A DNA stretch of 57,917 bases from Gordonia namibiensis NBRC 108229 (GTDB lineage: Bacteria; Actinomycetota; Actinomycetes; Mycobacteriales; Mycobacteriaceae): the NCBI RefSeq assembly GCF_000298235.1, contig NZ_BAHE01000039.1, forward strand, positions 1 to 57,917. Direction: 5' to 3'. This document shows positions 44,042 through 53,706 of the stretch, piece after piece. The position numbers were made by a program, and so were the translations under genes. Position 1 is the first letter of the stretch. Each line of letters begins with the position of its first letter. Under the pieces are notes generated by a model. That model made no database searches, had not been told where the DNA came from, and saw only the letters and a program-made list of their open reading frames with translations.

Positions 44042-47000
44042 GTGACCGACACGAACGAGACGGGCGCGAACGCGACCGGACGTGTGTACCCCAAGGTCGA
44101 CATGACGGGTGGGACGGGCCGCAGCGCGCCCGATTTCCCATCCGTGGAGCAGAACGTCCTGCAGTACTGGGATGCCGACTCGACCTTCGCCGCGTCCATC
44201 GCCAACCGTGCCGACGCCGAGGAATTCGTCTTCTACGACGGCCCGCCCTTCGCCAACGGCCTCCCGCACTACGGCCATCTCCTGACCGGCTACGTCAAGG
44301 ATGTGGTACCCCGGTACCAGACCATGCGCGGCAAGAAGGTCGATCGCCGATTCGGTTGGGACACACACGGTCTGCCCGCCGAACTCGAGGCCGAACGCCA
44401 GCTCGGGATCACCGACAAGTCGGAGATCGAGAAGATGGGCATGGAGAAGTTCAACGAGTACTGCCGTGACTCGGTTCTCCGCTACACCGGCGAGTGGCGC
44501 GACTACGTGACCCGTCAGGCGCGCTGGGTGGACTTCGACAACGACTACAAGACGCTCGACCTCGACTTCATGGAGTCGGTCATGTGGGCGTTCAAGGCCC
44601 TCTACGACAAGGGTCTGATCTACCAGGGCTACCGCGTGCTGCCCTACAGCTGGTACGAGCAGACGCCGCTGTCCAACCAGGAGTCGAAGCTCGACGACGC
44701 CTACCGCATGCGCCAGGACCCGGCGGTGACCGTGCGGATGCCGCTCTCGGTGCCAGAGGGGCCGCTCGCCTCGCTCGACGGCGTCAATGCGCTGATCTGG
44801 ACCACCACGCCCTGGACCCTGCCGTCCAACCTCGCGATCGCGGTCAACCCCGAGGTCACCTACGTGCACGTCAAGGCCGCCGACGGTCAGCAATACCTGC
44901 TGGCCGAGGCACTGCTGGGCGCGTACGCCAAGGAGATCGCCGAACCCGAGGTCGTCGGCACCCACCTGGGCAAGGACCTCGAGAACCTCTCCTACACACC
45001 GCCGTTCGAATTCTTCGTCGGACATCCGAACTCTCACCGCGTGCTGCTCGGCGACTACGTCACCACCGAGAGCGGCACCGGCGTCGTCCACCTCGCGCCG
45101 GCCTTCGGTGAAGAGGACATGGACCTCGCGACCGCCAACGGCATCGAGGTCGTGCAGCCACTCGATCCGGGCGGCCGCTTCACCTCGCAGGTCCCGCCGT
45201 ACGAGGGGCAGATGGTCTTCGACGCCAACCCGGTCATCATCAAGGACCTCAAGGCGGCCGGCCGTATCCTGCGCCACGAGACCATCGAGCACTCCTACCC
45301 GCACTCGTGGCGGTCGGGACAGCCGTTGATCTACATGGCCGTGCCGTCGTGGTTCGTGGCCGTCACCCAGTTCCGCGACCGCATGGTGGAGCTGAACAAG
45401 CAGATCACCTGGGTGCCCGAACACATCCGCGACGGCCAGTTCGGCAAGTGGCTGGAGGGTGCGCGCGACTGGAACATCAGCCGCAACCGCTACTGGGGTG
45501 CGCCGATCCCGGTATGGATCTCCGACGACCCGGAGTACCCGCGCATCGATGTCTACGGTTCGCTCGACGAACTCGAGCGCGACTTCGGCGTGCGCCCGGA
45601 CAACCTGCACCGGCCGTTCATCGACGATCTCACCCGCCCGAACCCGGACGACCCGACCGGGCAGTCGACGATGCGTCGCGTGCCCGAAGTTCTCGACTGC
45701 TGGTTCGAGTCCGGGTCGATGCCGTACGCCCAGGTGCACTACCCGTTCGAGAACCGCGACTGGTTCGACGGTGGGGACTCGGCCTCGGCAGTGGCGCACA
45801 ACCCGGGCGACTTCATCGTCGAGTACAACGGTCAGACGCGCGGCTGGTTTTACACCATGCACGTGCTCGCGACCGCGCTCTTCGACCGTCCTGCCTTCAA
45901 AACCGTTGCCGCACACGGAATCGTGCTGGGCGATGACGGCCAGAAGATGTCCAAGTCAAAGCGCAACTACCCGGACGTCAACGAGGTCTTCGACCGCGAC
46001 GGCTCCGACGCGATGCGCTGGTTCCTGATGGCCTCGCCGATCCTGCGCGGCGGCAACCTCGTCGTCACCGAGCGTGGCATCCGCGAGGGTGTCCGTCAGG
46101 CGCTGCTGCCGTTGTGGAACGCCTACAGCTTCCTGCAGCTCTACGCAGATCGCCCGGCGACCTGGCGGACCGACTCGCAGAACGTCCTGGACCGCTACAT
46201 CCTGGCGAAGCTCGCCACCACGCGCGAGGTGATGACCGAGGCGCTCGACACCTACGACATCGCCGGTGCGTGCGATGCGTTCCGTGAGTTCGTCGAGTCG
46301 CTGACCAACTGGTACGTGCGCCGCTCGCGTGCACGGTTCTGGGCCGGCCAGGATGAGGACACCGACGCCTTCGACACCCTGTACACCGTGCTCGAGGTGG
46401 CGTCGCGGCTCGCGTCGCCGCTGCTGCCGCTGGCGACCGAGGCCATCTGGCGCGGACTCACCGGTGGCCGTTCGGTGCACCTGACCGACTGGCCGACTGC
46501 CGACGAGCTCCCGGCCGACGCCGACCTGGTCGCGGCGATGGACGAGGTCCAGGCGGTCTGTTCGGTCGCGTCGAGCGTGCGCAAGGCCAACAAGCTGCGC
46601 GTCCGCCTGCCGCTGCCCGGTCTGACCGTGGCCTCGCCGACCGCGGCCGCACTCGAGCCGTACGTCGACCTGGTCAAGGACGAGATGAACGTCAAGTCCG
46701 TCTCGCTCGCGACCGACGCCAGCGAGTACGGCCGCTACGAGATCGCGGTCAACGCCCGCGCCGCGGGCCCGCGCCTGGGCAAGGACGTCCAGCGCGCGAT
46801 CAAGGCCGTGAAGTCCGGCAACTGGTCGGTGGAGACGAACGCCGACGGCGCGGAGGTCGTCGTCGCCGACGGCATCGAACTCCAGCACGGCGAGTACAGC
46901 CGCAAGCTGGTGGCGGTCGAACCGGACTCCACCGCCGAGCTGCCCGGTGGCAAGGGTCTCGTCGTGCTCGACACCACGGTGACCCCCGAGCTCGAGGCCG

Positions 47001-47245
47001 AGGGCTGGGCCAAGGACCGCGTGCGCGAACTGCAGGATGCGCGCCGCAACCTCGACCTGGACGTCTCCGACCGCATCGCGGTGCGCCTCGTCGTACCGGC
47101 CGAGCGTCTGGAATGGGCACAGACCCACGCCGACCTCGTCGCCGGCGAGGTCCTCGCCGTGGAGTTCGACGTCACCGCCGAAGGTGCGCCGGGAGCCATC
47201 GAGCTCGGCGACGGCGTCACCGCCGACGTCGCAAAGGTCGGCTGA
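44042..47245 (+). CDS. ileS: Isoleucyl-tRNA synthetase, eukaryote-like (IleRS2) type
   Basis: A 1067-residue class I synthetase. The HIGH-equivalent is HYGH at 76-79 within [16 protein letters not shown], and KMSKS is at 635-639. The CP1 editing domain ([10 protein letters not shown] near residue 257) and the C-terminal extension are present. The [10 protein letters not shown] form is that of type 2 enzymes, which as a class resist mupirocin. GTG 44042 is placed by GGAG seven bases upstream and by the N-terminus [19 protein letters not shown]. The upstream reading frame runs into the T-box and is not coding. Expression is governed by tRNA-Ile charging. Confidence 0.96.
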   Translation: MTDTNETGANATGRVYPKVDMTGGTGRSAPDFPSVEQNVLQYWDADSTFAASIANRADAEEFVFYDGPPFANGLPHYGHLLTGYVKDVVPRYQTMRGKKVDRRFGWDTHGLPAELEAERQLGITDKSEIEKMGMEKFNEYCRDSVLRYTGEWRDYVTRQARWVDFDNDYKTLDLDFMESVMWAFKALYDKGLIYQGYRVLPYSWYEQTPLSNQESKLDDAYRMRQDPAVTVRMPLSVPEGPLASLDGVNALIWTTTPWTLPSNLAIAVNPEVTYVHVKAADGQQYLLAEALLGAYAKEIAEPEVVGTHLGKDLENLSYTPPFEFFVGHPNSHRVLLGDYVTTESGTGVVHLAPAFGEEDMDLATANGIEVVQPLDPGGRFTSQVPPYEGQMVFDANPVIIKDLKAAGRILRHETIEHSYPHSWRSGQPLIYMAVPSWFVAVTQFRDRMVELNKQITWVPEHIRDGQFGKWLEGARDWNISRNRYWGAPIPVWISDDPEYPRIDVYGSLDELERDFGVRPDNLHRPFIDDLTRPNPDDPTGQSTMRRVPEVLDCWFESGSMPYAQVHYPFENRDWFDGGDSASAVAHNPGDFIVEYNGQTRGWFYTMHVLATALFDRPAFKTVAAHGIVLGDDGQKMSKSKRNYPDVNEVFDRDGSDAMRWFLMASPILRGGNLVVTERGIREGVRQALLPLWNAYSFLQLYADRPATWRTDSQNVLDRYILAKLATTREVMTEALDTYDIAGACDAFREFVESLTNWYVRRSRARFWAGQDEDTDAFDTLYTVLEVASRLASPLLPLATEAIWRGLTGGRSVHLTDWPTADELPADADLVAAMDEVQAVCSVASSVRKANKLRVRLPLPGLTVASPTAAALEPYVDLVKDEMNVKSVSLATDASEYGRYEIAVNARAAGPRLGKDVQRAIKAVKSGNWSVETNADGAEVVVADGIELQHGEYSRKLVAVEPDSTAELPGGKGLVVLDTTVTPELEAEGWAKDRVRELQDARRNLDLDVSDRIAVRLVVPAERLEWAQTHADLVAGEVLAVEFDVTAEGAPGAIELGDGVTADVAKVG

Positions 47246-47264
47246 CCAGCGATCTCGCGCTGAC

Positions 47265-47291
47265 TGTCACATTTCTGCCGCCGTCGGTGTC
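47265..47291 (+). promoter_or_regulatory. ECF41 (SigJ-type) promoter of the oxidoreductase-sigma operon
   Basis: TGTCACA (47265-47271), 16 bp, then TGTC (47288-47291). ECF41 sigma factors recognise TGTCACA-N16/17-CGTC, so the -35 is perfect and the -10 differs at one base. It lies 40 bp before the oxidoreductase ATG, and the ECF41-type sigma factor is the next gene, suggesting autoregulation. Confidence 0.7.
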
Positions 47292-47331
47292 TCGAGGATG
47301 ACCACCTCGAACACCGACGGAAGGCAGATCG

Positions 47332-48534
47332 ATGAGCACCACCGACACCACGCAGGAAATCCAGACAGTCGAGCGGACGCACGTGGTCGTCCTCGGCGCC
47401 GGTTACGCGGGGGCGATGGCGGCCAACCGGCTGCGGCGCAACCCCGCCGTCGACGTCACGGTCGTCAACCCGCAACCGTTCTTCGTCCAGCGGATCCGGT
47501 TGCACCAGTTCATCGCGCGGACCGGTGAACCGCAGACCTCATTCGACGACGTGCTCGGCGACGGCATCGACGTCGTCGTCGGCACCGCGACGCGGATCGA
47601 TGCCGATGCGCGGCGGGTACATCTCGGGTCGGGGGAGCACCTCGACTACGACTACCTGATCTACGCCATCGGCAGCCGGCATCATCTCCCGGACATCCCG
47701 GGCGCGGCCGACCATGCCCTGTCGGCCTCGGACTGGGCTGCGGCACAGCACCTCCGGGAACGCATCGACGCCCTGGAGCCCGGTGCGCCGGTGGTCGTCG
47801 TCGGCGGCGGCCTCACCGGTGTGGAGCTCGCCGGCGAACTCGCCGAACGCGGCTTCGCGGTGACGCTCGCCGGTGGCGGTGTCGTCGCTCCGTCGGTCGG
47901 TGAACGCGGCCATCGGGCGACCCTCCGGCAACTCGGTCGACTCGGCGTCGACGTGCTCGAAGACGCTCGGGTCACCGATGTGGCGGCCTCGCGGGTCCTC
48001 ATCGAGACCGAGGGGCGCGAACAGGTGTTGCCCAGCGCGGCAACGGTCTTCGCCACCGGCTTCCAGGCCCCGGCGCTCGCCGCGGACAGTGGGCTGACGA
48101 CCGACGGGATCGGCCGTCTGCAGACCGATGACAGCCTCACGAGCGTCGACGACGATCGGATCCTCGGCGCCGGGGACGCGGTTGCGGTCCAGGGCCTCAC
48201 TCTGCGGATGAGTTGCCAGGCGGCGGAACCCCTCGGGGCACAGGTCGCCGAGGCCGTGCTCGCCCGGATCGCCGGCGACCGGCCGATCCCCGTCGACCAG
48301 GCCTTCGTCGCACAGTGCACGAGCATCGGGCGCCACACGGCCACCCTGCAATTCACCCGGCGGGACGACTCGCCCGCGCGGGCGGTGGTGACGGGTCGTC
48401 TCGCGGCTCTGGCCAAGGAGGTGGTGTGCCGCGGTACCGTGTGGAACATCCGCCGCGAGGCCGCGCACCCGGGCGCATTCAGCTGGTTGCGCGGTCGCGA
48501 GGTGACCGCCGAGCGTGAGCCGGTTCTGCAGTGA
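47332..48534 (+). CDS. NAD(P)/FAD-dependent oxidoreductase (NDH-2-like), ECF41 partner
   Basis: A 400-residue pyridine-nucleotide disulphide-type flavoprotein. The FAD motif is HVVVLGAGYAGAMAANRL, the NAD(P) motif VVVVGGGLTGVELAGELAER near residue 155, and the second FAD site RILGAGDAVAVQG near residue 280. No membrane-anchoring C-terminal helix is evident, unlike respiratory NDH-2. It overlaps the sigma-factor gene by 4 bp. ECF41 factors are typically paired with carboxymuconolactone decarboxylases, oxidoreductases or epimerases; this fits the oxidoreductase class. Substrate unknown. ATG 47332 follows GGAAGG. Confidence 0.85.
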   Translation: MSTTDTTQEIQTVERTHVVVLGAGYAGAMAANRLRRNPAVDVTVVNPQPFFVQRIRLHQFIARTGEPQTSFDDVLGDGIDVVVGTATRIDADARRVHLGSGEHLDYDYLIYAIGSRHHLPDIPGAADHALSASDWAAAQHLRERIDALEPGAPVVVVGGGLTGVELAGELAERGFAVTLAGGGVVAPSVGERGHRATLRQLGRLGVDVLEDARVTDVAASRVLIETEGREQVLPSAATVFATGFQAPALAADSGLTTDGIGRLQTDDSLTSVDDDRILGAGDAVAVQGLTLRMSCQAAEPLGAQVAEAVLARIAGDRPIPVDQAFVAQCTSIGRHTATLQFTRRDDSPARAVVTGRLAALAKEVVCRGTVWNIRREAAHPGAFSWLRGREVTAEREPVLQ

Positions 48535-49481
48535 CCGGTTCGCCGACGAGAGGCAGGGCTCCGGTGAGCAGCAGCGGTTCAGAGACGAGTGGGAACGACC
48601 GGCGGGCAGCACGTTTCGCCGAGTTGCGGCCGCTGCTGTTCACCGTCGCCTATGAGATCGTGGGGACCGCGGCCGACGCGGACGACGTGCTCCAGGACAG
48701 TTACCTGCGGTGGGCCGAGGTCGACGACACCGAGATCGCCGACACCAAGGCGTATCTCGCGAAGATCGTCACCCGCCAGGCACTCAACGTGCTGAGGTCA
48801 CGGTCGCGGCGACGCGAGGATTACGTCGGACCGTGGCTGCCCGAACCGATCCTGACAGACGAGCGGGACCTCGCCGACGATGTGGTTCTCGCGGAGTCGG
48901 TGTCGACGGCGATGCTGATCGTGCTGGAGTCGCTGAGTCCGGACGAGCGCGCGGTGTTCGTGCTGCGCGAGGTGTTCGGCTTCTCCTACAACGAGGTCGG
49001 CGACATGCTCGCCAAGCCGGCGGCCACTGTGCGCCAGATCGGGCACCGCGCCCGGAACCACGTCGAGGCGCGTCGCCCCCGGTTCGACCCGGTGGATTCC
49101 GAACGTGCGGTCGCGGTGGTCGACGCGTTCCTCTCGGCCGCGCAGTCCGGCGACGTCGAGGGCCTGTTGACGATGCTCGCACCGGAGGTCGAGTTCACCG
49201 CCGACAGCGACGGCAAGGTGACGGCGGTACGCCACCCGATCCACGGTGCGCTGGCCGTGGCCCGGCTGCTGACGGGATTCGCCCGGCTCGGCCGGGACAT
49301 GGACTACCGACTCGAACCGGCGGTCTACAACAACCAGTCCGGCGTGGCGATCTACATCGACGGCCGGCTCGAGGGCACGTTCACCCTCCACATCGTCGAC
49401 GGCGTCATCGAGCAGATCTACGCCATGCGCAACCCGGACAAGCTGGCCGGACTGGAGGAACCGCGCACTGTCGCGCGGTGA
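48531..49481 (+). CDS. sigJ: ECF41-type RNA polymerase sigma factor (SigJ-like)
   Basis: A 316-residue ECF sigma factor with a fused SnoaL-like C-terminal domain. Region 2: RFAELRPLLFTVAYEIVGTA and ADADDVLQDSYLRWAEV; region 4: LSPDERAVFVLREVFGFSYN and AKPAATVRQIGHRARNHV. The C-terminal domain (about residues 190-316) normally carries a DGGGK motif and NPDKL; here NPDKL is intact (YAMRNPDKLAGL), but the DGGGK position reads DSDGK, followed by the usual RHPIHG. The C-terminal domain controls activity without a separate anti-sigma factor. Start GTG 48531 (GTGA overlap); GTG 48564 is an alternative. Confidence 0.88.
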   Translation: MTGSPTRGRAPVSSSGSETSGNDRRAARFAELRPLLFTVAYEIVGTAADADDVLQDSYLRWAEVDDTEIADTKAYLAKIVTRQALNVLRSRSRRREDYVGPWLPEPILTDERDLADDVVLAESVSTAMLIVLESLSPDERAVFVLREVFGFSYNEVGDMLAKPAATVRQIGHRARNHVEARRPRFDPVDSERAVAVVDAFLSAAQSGDVEGLLTMLAPEVEFTADSDGKVTAVRHPIHGALAVARLLTGFARLGRDMDYRLEPAVYNNQSGVAIYIDGRLEGTFTLHIVDGVIEQIYAMRNPDKLAGLEEPRTVAR

Positions 49482-49491
49482 ACTCGCGCTC

Positions 49492-49570
49492 CCTGAGGTG
49501 CGAGGAGCGATAGCCGCCGGGCTGAGTAGCGACGAAGGAGCGTATCGAAGTCGACGAGCCTCGAAGGTCC
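49492..49570. repeat. Interspersed repeat remnant downstream of sigJ
   Basis: CCCTGAGGTGCGAGGAGCG matches the repeat unit at 7714, and GAGCGTATCGAAGTCGACGAG resembles the reverse complement of the 11560 element. It lies between convergent sigJ and the TetR gene. Mobility cannot be inferred. Confidence 0.5.
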
Positions 49571-49608
49571 GGCGACCTGAAATCTTCAGCAGTGCAAGCG
49601 GATTGGCA

Positions 49609-50304
49609 TCAGCTCCGGAACAACCCCGACAACGTCAGTTCGATCTGCGACCGGAACAGGTCGGCGGAATGGGTGAAGGTGTCCTTGCCGTATTGGCCGA
49701 AGGTCTCCAGGCTGATCGCGCCGACGAGGACCGCCCAGAGGGTCGTCGACGCGGCCATGACGTCGTCCGGGGCGTCGATGCCGAACTCGTCGCGGATGCC
49801 GGCCATGTCGCCGACGACCCCGGTTGTGGGAGTGGGTAGGTCGTCGCGCAACAGTTCCTCGGACCAGGCGGCCGCGCACTCCCGCAGGAGCAGTGCCGGG
49901 ATGCGTGTGCCCGGCACCATCGTCTCCTCGCCCGGCGCGGCATAGCCGGGTACCGGGCTGCCGTAGAGGAGTGCCCACCGGGCCGGGTCGGCGAGTGCCC
50001 AGTTCCGGGCGGCCTCCGCAGCGGCGAGCAACCGCTCCCGGCGGTGGCCTTCCTCGACGGCCGCGACCGCTGCGTCGATGGCGTCGCCGACGTCGTTGTA
50101 CGCCTCCACGAGCAGCATCGTCAGCAGGTCGTCGCGGCTGGGGACGTAGCGGTAGACGGCCGAGGACACCACGCCCATCTCGCGGGCGATCGCGCGCAGT
50201 GACAGTCCGGCCGCGCCATGCGTGGCCAGATGCTTGCGCGCCAGTCTGCGGATCTCGTCGGTCATCATCGCGCGGTTCTCCGCGCGGCTTCGTCCGGTTG
50301 CCAT
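49609..50304 (-). CDS. TetR family transcriptional repressor
   Basis: A 231-residue TetR regulator. The N-terminal HTH is LARKHLATHGAAGLSLRAIA then REMGVVSSAVYRYVPSRDDL (residues about 18-60). The C-terminal domain (EGHRRERLLAAAEAARNWAL, WALLYGSPVPGYAAPGEETM) resembles the WHG-type/TetR_C_33 ligand domain. It diverges from a Ddn-like reductase gene across 119 bp that contains two matching palindromes, so it probably represses itself and the reductase. The inducer is unknown. Confidence 0.88.
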   Translation of the reverse strand: MATGRSRAENRAMMTDEIRRLARKHLATHGAAGLSLRAIAREMGVVSSAVYRYVPSRDDLLTMLLVEAYNDVGDAIDAAVAAVEEGHRRERLLAAAEAARNWALADPARWALLYGSPVPGYAAPGEETMVPGTRIPALLLRECAAAWSEELLRDDLPTPTTGVVGDMAGIRDEFGIDAPDDVMAASTTLWAVLVGAISLETFGQYGKDTFTHSADLFRSQIELTLSGLFRS

Positions 50305-50324
50305 GGGTCGATCCTTCCATATTT

Positions 50325-50341
50325 CGAGAGCACTGCTCTTG
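50325..50341. promoter_or_regulatory. TetR operator, copy 1
   Basis: CGAGAGCACTGCTCTTG, an imperfect 17-bp palindrome (one mismatched end base), close to the TetR gene start. Centre 49 bp from copy 2. Confidence 0.7.
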
Positions 50342-50373
50342 ATTTCTTGTGCGAGTGGGTGCAGACTCGAAAA

Positions 50374-50390
50374 CGAGAGCGGTGCTCTCG
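50374..50390. promoter_or_regulatory. TetR operator, copy 2
   Basis: CGAGAGCGGTGCTCTCG, a 17-bp palindrome with perfect 7-bp arms (CGAGAGC / GCTCTCG), 33 bp before the reductase ATG. Shares CGAGAGCNNTGCTCT with copy 1. Confidence 0.78.
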
Positions 50391-50423
50391 ATAATCTTCC
50401 ACCATCACGAAAGGCCCACCACG

Positions 50424-50879
50424 ATGACCGGCACGACCCACTACCGCGCTCCCGAGGGATTCGACAACGTCTTCAACCGCACCGTCCGCTGGCTCGCAGA
50501 CCACGGTGTCAACCTCGCCGGTGCGCAGAATCTCACCGTCCCGGGCCGTCGGACCGGCAAGCTACAGACCGTCCCGGTCAACGTCCTCCGATTCGACGGC
50601 GGGGAGTACCTCGTCTCGCCGCGCGGCAACACCCAGTGGGCCCGGAACGCACGCGCTGCCGACACCGTCGAACTCCGGCGCGGACGCCGTCGGACCGTGG
50701 TGGCCCTCACCGAGGTCGACCCCGACCGGCGCCCGCCGATCATTGCCGAGTACCTGCGCAAGTGGGGCTGGGAGGTCGGCCGCTTCCTGCCGGAGGGGCT
50801 CGACGCCAAGCCGTCCGACGCCGACCTCGCCGCACATGCCGGATCGATCCCGGTCTTCGCGATCAGGTCCGCCGACTAG
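50424..50879 (+). CDS. Deazaflavin-dependent nitroreductase-type protein (Ddn/F420 family)
   Basis: A 151-residue split beta-barrel protein of the Ddn family. NLTVPGRRTGKLQTVPVNV is the family signature around residues 34-52, followed by DGGEYLVSPRGNTQWARNAR, the F420-phosphate contact region, and ADTVELRRGRRR. The short C-terminus (DLAAHAGSIPVFAIRS) is normal. F420-dependent members reduce quinones or nitroaromatics; others bind fatty acids or haem. Probably controlled by the divergent TetR regulator. ATG 50424. Confidence 0.85.
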   Translation: MTGTTHYRAPEGFDNVFNRTVRWLADHGVNLAGAQNLTVPGRRTGKLQTVPVNVLRFDGGEYLVSPRGNTQWARNARAADTVELRRGRRRTVVALTEVDPDRRPPIIAEYLRKWGWEVGRFLPEGLDAKPSDADLAAHAGSIPVFAIRSAD

Positions 50880-50905
50880 CCGATCTCCGCACCGCGTCGG
50901 CTCAC

Positions 50906-50911
50906 TAGACT
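50906..50911 (+). promoter_or_regulatory. -10 element for leaderless dinX transcript
   Basis: TAGACT ends seven bases before the GTG at 50919, the spacing of leaderless genes in this window. It supports the longer N-terminus for DinX. No SOS box is seen here. Confidence 0.5.
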
Positions 50912-50918
50912 CGGACAG

Positions 50919-52496
50919 GTGGTGCGCCCGGATTCTGACTCGACGATCGCGGACGGTTCATCCGTACCCGAACGGTGGGTGTCCGGCGGCGCTGGAACGA
51001 GCGGGGGATCGGGCCGTGCGCCGGCCGGCGCCGACTCCGAACGCGGCGCACGCTGGGTGATGCACCTCGACATGGATGCCTTCTTCGCCTCGGTCGAACA
51101 GCTCACCCGTCCGACGCTGCGCGGTCGTCCGGTGCTCGTGGGCGGTTCGGGCGGTCGGGGAGTGGTGGCAGGGGCCAGCTACGAGGCCCGAGTGTTCGGG
51201 GCGAGGTCGGCGATGCCGATGCATCAGGCCCGACGCCTCATCGGCCCCACCGGCGTCGTGGTGCCCCCGCGCGGCGCGGTCTACGGCAAGGTCAGCAAGC
51301 GGGTGTTCCGCATTGTGCGCGAAGCAGTTCCGGTGATCGAGACACTGTCCTTCGACGAGGCGTTCGCCGAACCGGCCGAACTCGCCGGGGCGACCGTGGC
51401 GCAGGCGCGGGAGTTCGCCGAGGAGGTGCGCGGCCGCATCCGCACCGAGTGCGGACTTGCCGCGTCGGTTGGATTCGGCAGCGGCAAGCAGCTCGCCAAG
51501 ATCGCCTCGGGGATGGCGAAACCCGATGGCGTGATGGTGATCCCGCCGTCGGGCGAGATCGAGTTCCTGCACGGGCTGCCGGTACGCAAACTGTGGGGCA
51601 TCGGTCCGGTCTCGGGTGATCGCCTCGCACGACTGGGAATCGACACCATCGGAGACCTCGCGCGGATGTCGACGGTCGAGGTCGCGTCGGTGCTCGGCGC
51701 CACCGTCGGACCTGCACTGCATCGGCTCGCCCAGGGCATCGACGACCGGCCCGTCGCCGAACGCGCCTCGGCCAAACAGATCAGCGCCGAATCGACCTTC
51801 GCCGAGGACATCGTCGACCTCGACGAACTGCGCAAGGCGATCCGCAAGGCCGCCACCGACGCGCATCGCCGGCTGCTCAAGGACGGGCGCGGCGCGCGCA
51901 CGGTGGTGCTGAAGCTCAAACGTTCGGACATGTCGATCCTCACCAGGTCGGCGACCACCGCAGCCGCCACCACCGACTTCGACGACCTCGAGCGCACCGC
52001 CCAGCGCCTCGCGCTCGATCCGCGCACGGTCGGGGCGATTCGTCTTGTGGGCGTGGGGTTCTCCGGCCTCAGTGCGGTGCAGCAGTACGCGCTGTTCGAC
52101 GACCTCGACGCCGCGCCGGACGAGACGACCCACCACGACACCGCATCCGCGGGTGGCGAGGCGGGATCGTCGTCGCACGCGGGCGGCATCGTGGAGGTGT
52201 CGGAGACGGTGCACGATCCGACCGTCGACACCGAGTCGCCCGAACCCGTGCGCTTCGCCCCGGGCGGTGATCCGCAGAGCCGCACGCCGTTCGCGCCGGG
52301 CGCCGACGTGACCCACCCCGAGTTCGGTCACGGCTGGGTGCAGGGGAGCGGGCACGGCGTCGTCACCGTCCGCTTCGAGACGCGCACCACCGGGCCCGGG
52401 CGCACCCGCACCTTCGGCGTCGAGGATGCCGACCTACGTCCCGCCGATCCGCTCGACAGTCTCGAATGGGATCTCGGCGCCGACGACGACGATTAG
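50919..52496 (+). CDS. dinX: Y-family DNA polymerase IV (DinX/DinB1)
   Basis: A 525-residue translesion polymerase. Palm-domain acids are Asp51 in [14 protein letters not shown] and Asp146/Glu147 in [29 protein letters not shown] is the fingers/thumb segment; the little finger ends near residue 405. A linker follows, then a C-terminal module (about residues 450-510) with [20 protein letters not shown] and [16 protein letters not shown], as in mycobacterial DinX. The start at GTG 50919 is supported by a -10 element; ATG 51060 would remove 47 poorly conserved residues. It follows ileS as in Rv1536-Rv1537, with four extra genes between them. Confidence 0.92.
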   Translation: MVRPDSDSTIADGSSVPERWVSGGAGTSGGSGRAPAGADSERGARWVMHLDMDAFFASVEQLTRPTLRGRPVLVGGSGGRGVVAGASYEARVFGARSAMPMHQARRLIGPTGVVVPPRGAVYGKVSKRVFRIVREAVPVIETLSFDEAFAEPAELAGATVAQAREFAEEVRGRIRTECGLAASVGFGSGKQLAKIASGMAKPDGVMVIPPSGEIEFLHGLPVRKLWGIGPVSGDRLARLGIDTIGDLARMSTVEVASVLGATVGPALHRLAQGIDDRPVAERASAKQISAESTFAEDIVDLDELRKAIRKAATDAHRRLLKDGRGARTVVLKLKRSDMSILTRSATTAAATTDFDDLERTAQRLALDPRTVGAIRLVGVGFSGLSAVQQYALFDDLDAAPDETTHHDTASAGGEAGSSSHAGGIVEVSETVHDPTVDTESPEPVRFAPGGDPQSRTPFAPGADVTHPEFGHGWVQGSGHGVVTVRFETRTTGPGRTRTFGVEDADLRPADPLDSLEWDLGADDDD

Positions 52497-52521
52497 GTGT
52501 CTCGGAATCGTCTGTGCGACT

Positions 52522-53526
52522 TCACTTCCCGGATTCGGAGAAGAACTCGGTGACCGTTTCGCGACTCGCCCTCGCGGTGAGCAGCGCGATCAGTGCCATG
52601 CGGGCCTGCGGCGCACGCAGCCACGGCGAGACGATCGCGCCCGCGCGATGCAGATCGACGGCACCGCCACCGCCGCCGTAGGTCGCCGACACCTCGCCGT
52701 AGGGCACCCGGCTCGTCACCACGACGGTCACGCCGTGGGCGACGGCGAGCGCGACCTCGGCGGTGATGTCGGGGTGGGTGTTCCCCGAACCCGTCGCGGC
52801 CAGCACGATGCCCGCGGCGTTCTGCGCGACCGCGGCCGCGATCAATCCGGGGGACACCCCGGGGTACAACGCGAAGAGGTCGACCCGGGCGGTCCGCCCG
52901 AGCGGGATGCCGTCGGTCAGCACCGGACGCGGCAGGTCGGTGCGCACCGAGTCGAAGGCCACCGCGTCCGACGTCGACACCTTGAACAGTCCGCGCGCCG
53001 GGAGGACGCGACCGCCGGCGACCACCAGGACGCCGTGACCCCGGTTTCCGGGATCGCGGACCGCGGCCAATGCGGCCGCCAGGTTGATCGGACCGTCCGC
53101 ATCGGGTCGGTCGGCCGGCAACTGGGCCCCGGTGAACACGACCGGCCGCTCGTCGGTGCAGTACAGATCGGCGAGGAACGCCGTCTCCTCCATCGTGTCG
53201 GTGCCGTGGGTGACCACGACCCCGGCGACCTCCGTGTCGTCGAGGGCGTCGGCGATCGCCCGCACCACCGCGAACTGGTCGGCCACGGTCATCGCCGAAC
53301 TGTCCACCGACATCAGGTCGACGGTGCGGACAGCATGTGTCCCGGTGTTCCCGGCCCCGGCCCCGGCGTCCACGGCTCCGGTGTTCGATGCCGCCGACAG
53401 CAGGTCATCGGCGCCGAGCGCGGGAACGGCACCGTCGGTCGTGGTCTGGGCGGCGATGGTGCCGCCGGTGGTGATCAGCACGGTTGTCGGCGAGCCGGGC
53501 GGGGGAGAAGCGGACATGGTCGTCAA
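52522..53526 (-). CDS. ansA: L-asparaginase, bacterial type
   Basis: A 334-residue amidohydrolase converting asparagine to aspartate and ammonia. The first catalytic threonine is in TVLITTGGTIAAQ and the second catalytic set in VVVTHGTDTMEETAFLADL near residue 103. VVFTGAQLPADRPDADGPIN and IVLAATGSGNTHPDI follow. No convincing signal peptide, so cytosolic. ATG at 53526 or 53517 are possible starts. Convergent with dinX with a 25-bp gap, as Rv1538c is in Mtb. An insertion of Gly/Ala residues near residue 50 (AVDAGAGAGNTG) is unusual but lies in a loop. Confidence 0.92.
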   Translation of the reverse strand: MTTMSASPPPGSPTTVLITTGGTIAAQTTTDGAVPALGADDLLSAASNTGAVDAGAGAGNTGTHAVRTVDLMSVDSSAMTVADQFAVVRAIADALDDTEVAGVVVTHGTDTMEETAFLADLYCTDERPVVFTGAQLPADRPDADGPINLAAALAAVRDPGNRGHGVLVVAGGRVLPARGLFKVSTSDAVAFDSVRTDLPRPVLTDGIPLGRTARVDLFALYPGVSPGLIAAAVAQNAAGIVLAATGSGNTHPDITAEVALAVAHGVTVVVTSRVPYGEVSATYGGGGGAVDLHRAGAIVSPWLRAPQARMALIALLTARASRETVTEFFSESGK

Positions 53527-53706
53527 GCCTCACGGCAGGCAGCCCGGGCGTCAAGCGTCGTCGCCGCGGCGTGGAACCCGGATCATCCGGTTACGTTTGG
53601 CATAGTGGTGTGGGTTGTCGCCGGGGCCGCCCCGGCAGACCCCATCGGCGAGTCATGGGAGAGCGCCCCGGCGCACCCACGTCCACAGACATAGTGAGGG
53701 AGATCG

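Noticed and set aside
44018..45916. Minus-strand open frame of about 630 codons opposite ileS
   Set aside because: It mirrors the ileS coding frame, has no recognisable domain and no ribosome site.
50881..50918. SOS box ahead of dinX
   Set aside because: No TCGAAC-N4-GTTCGA or near match is present, in line with my recollection that mycobacterial DinX is not strongly SOS-controlled.
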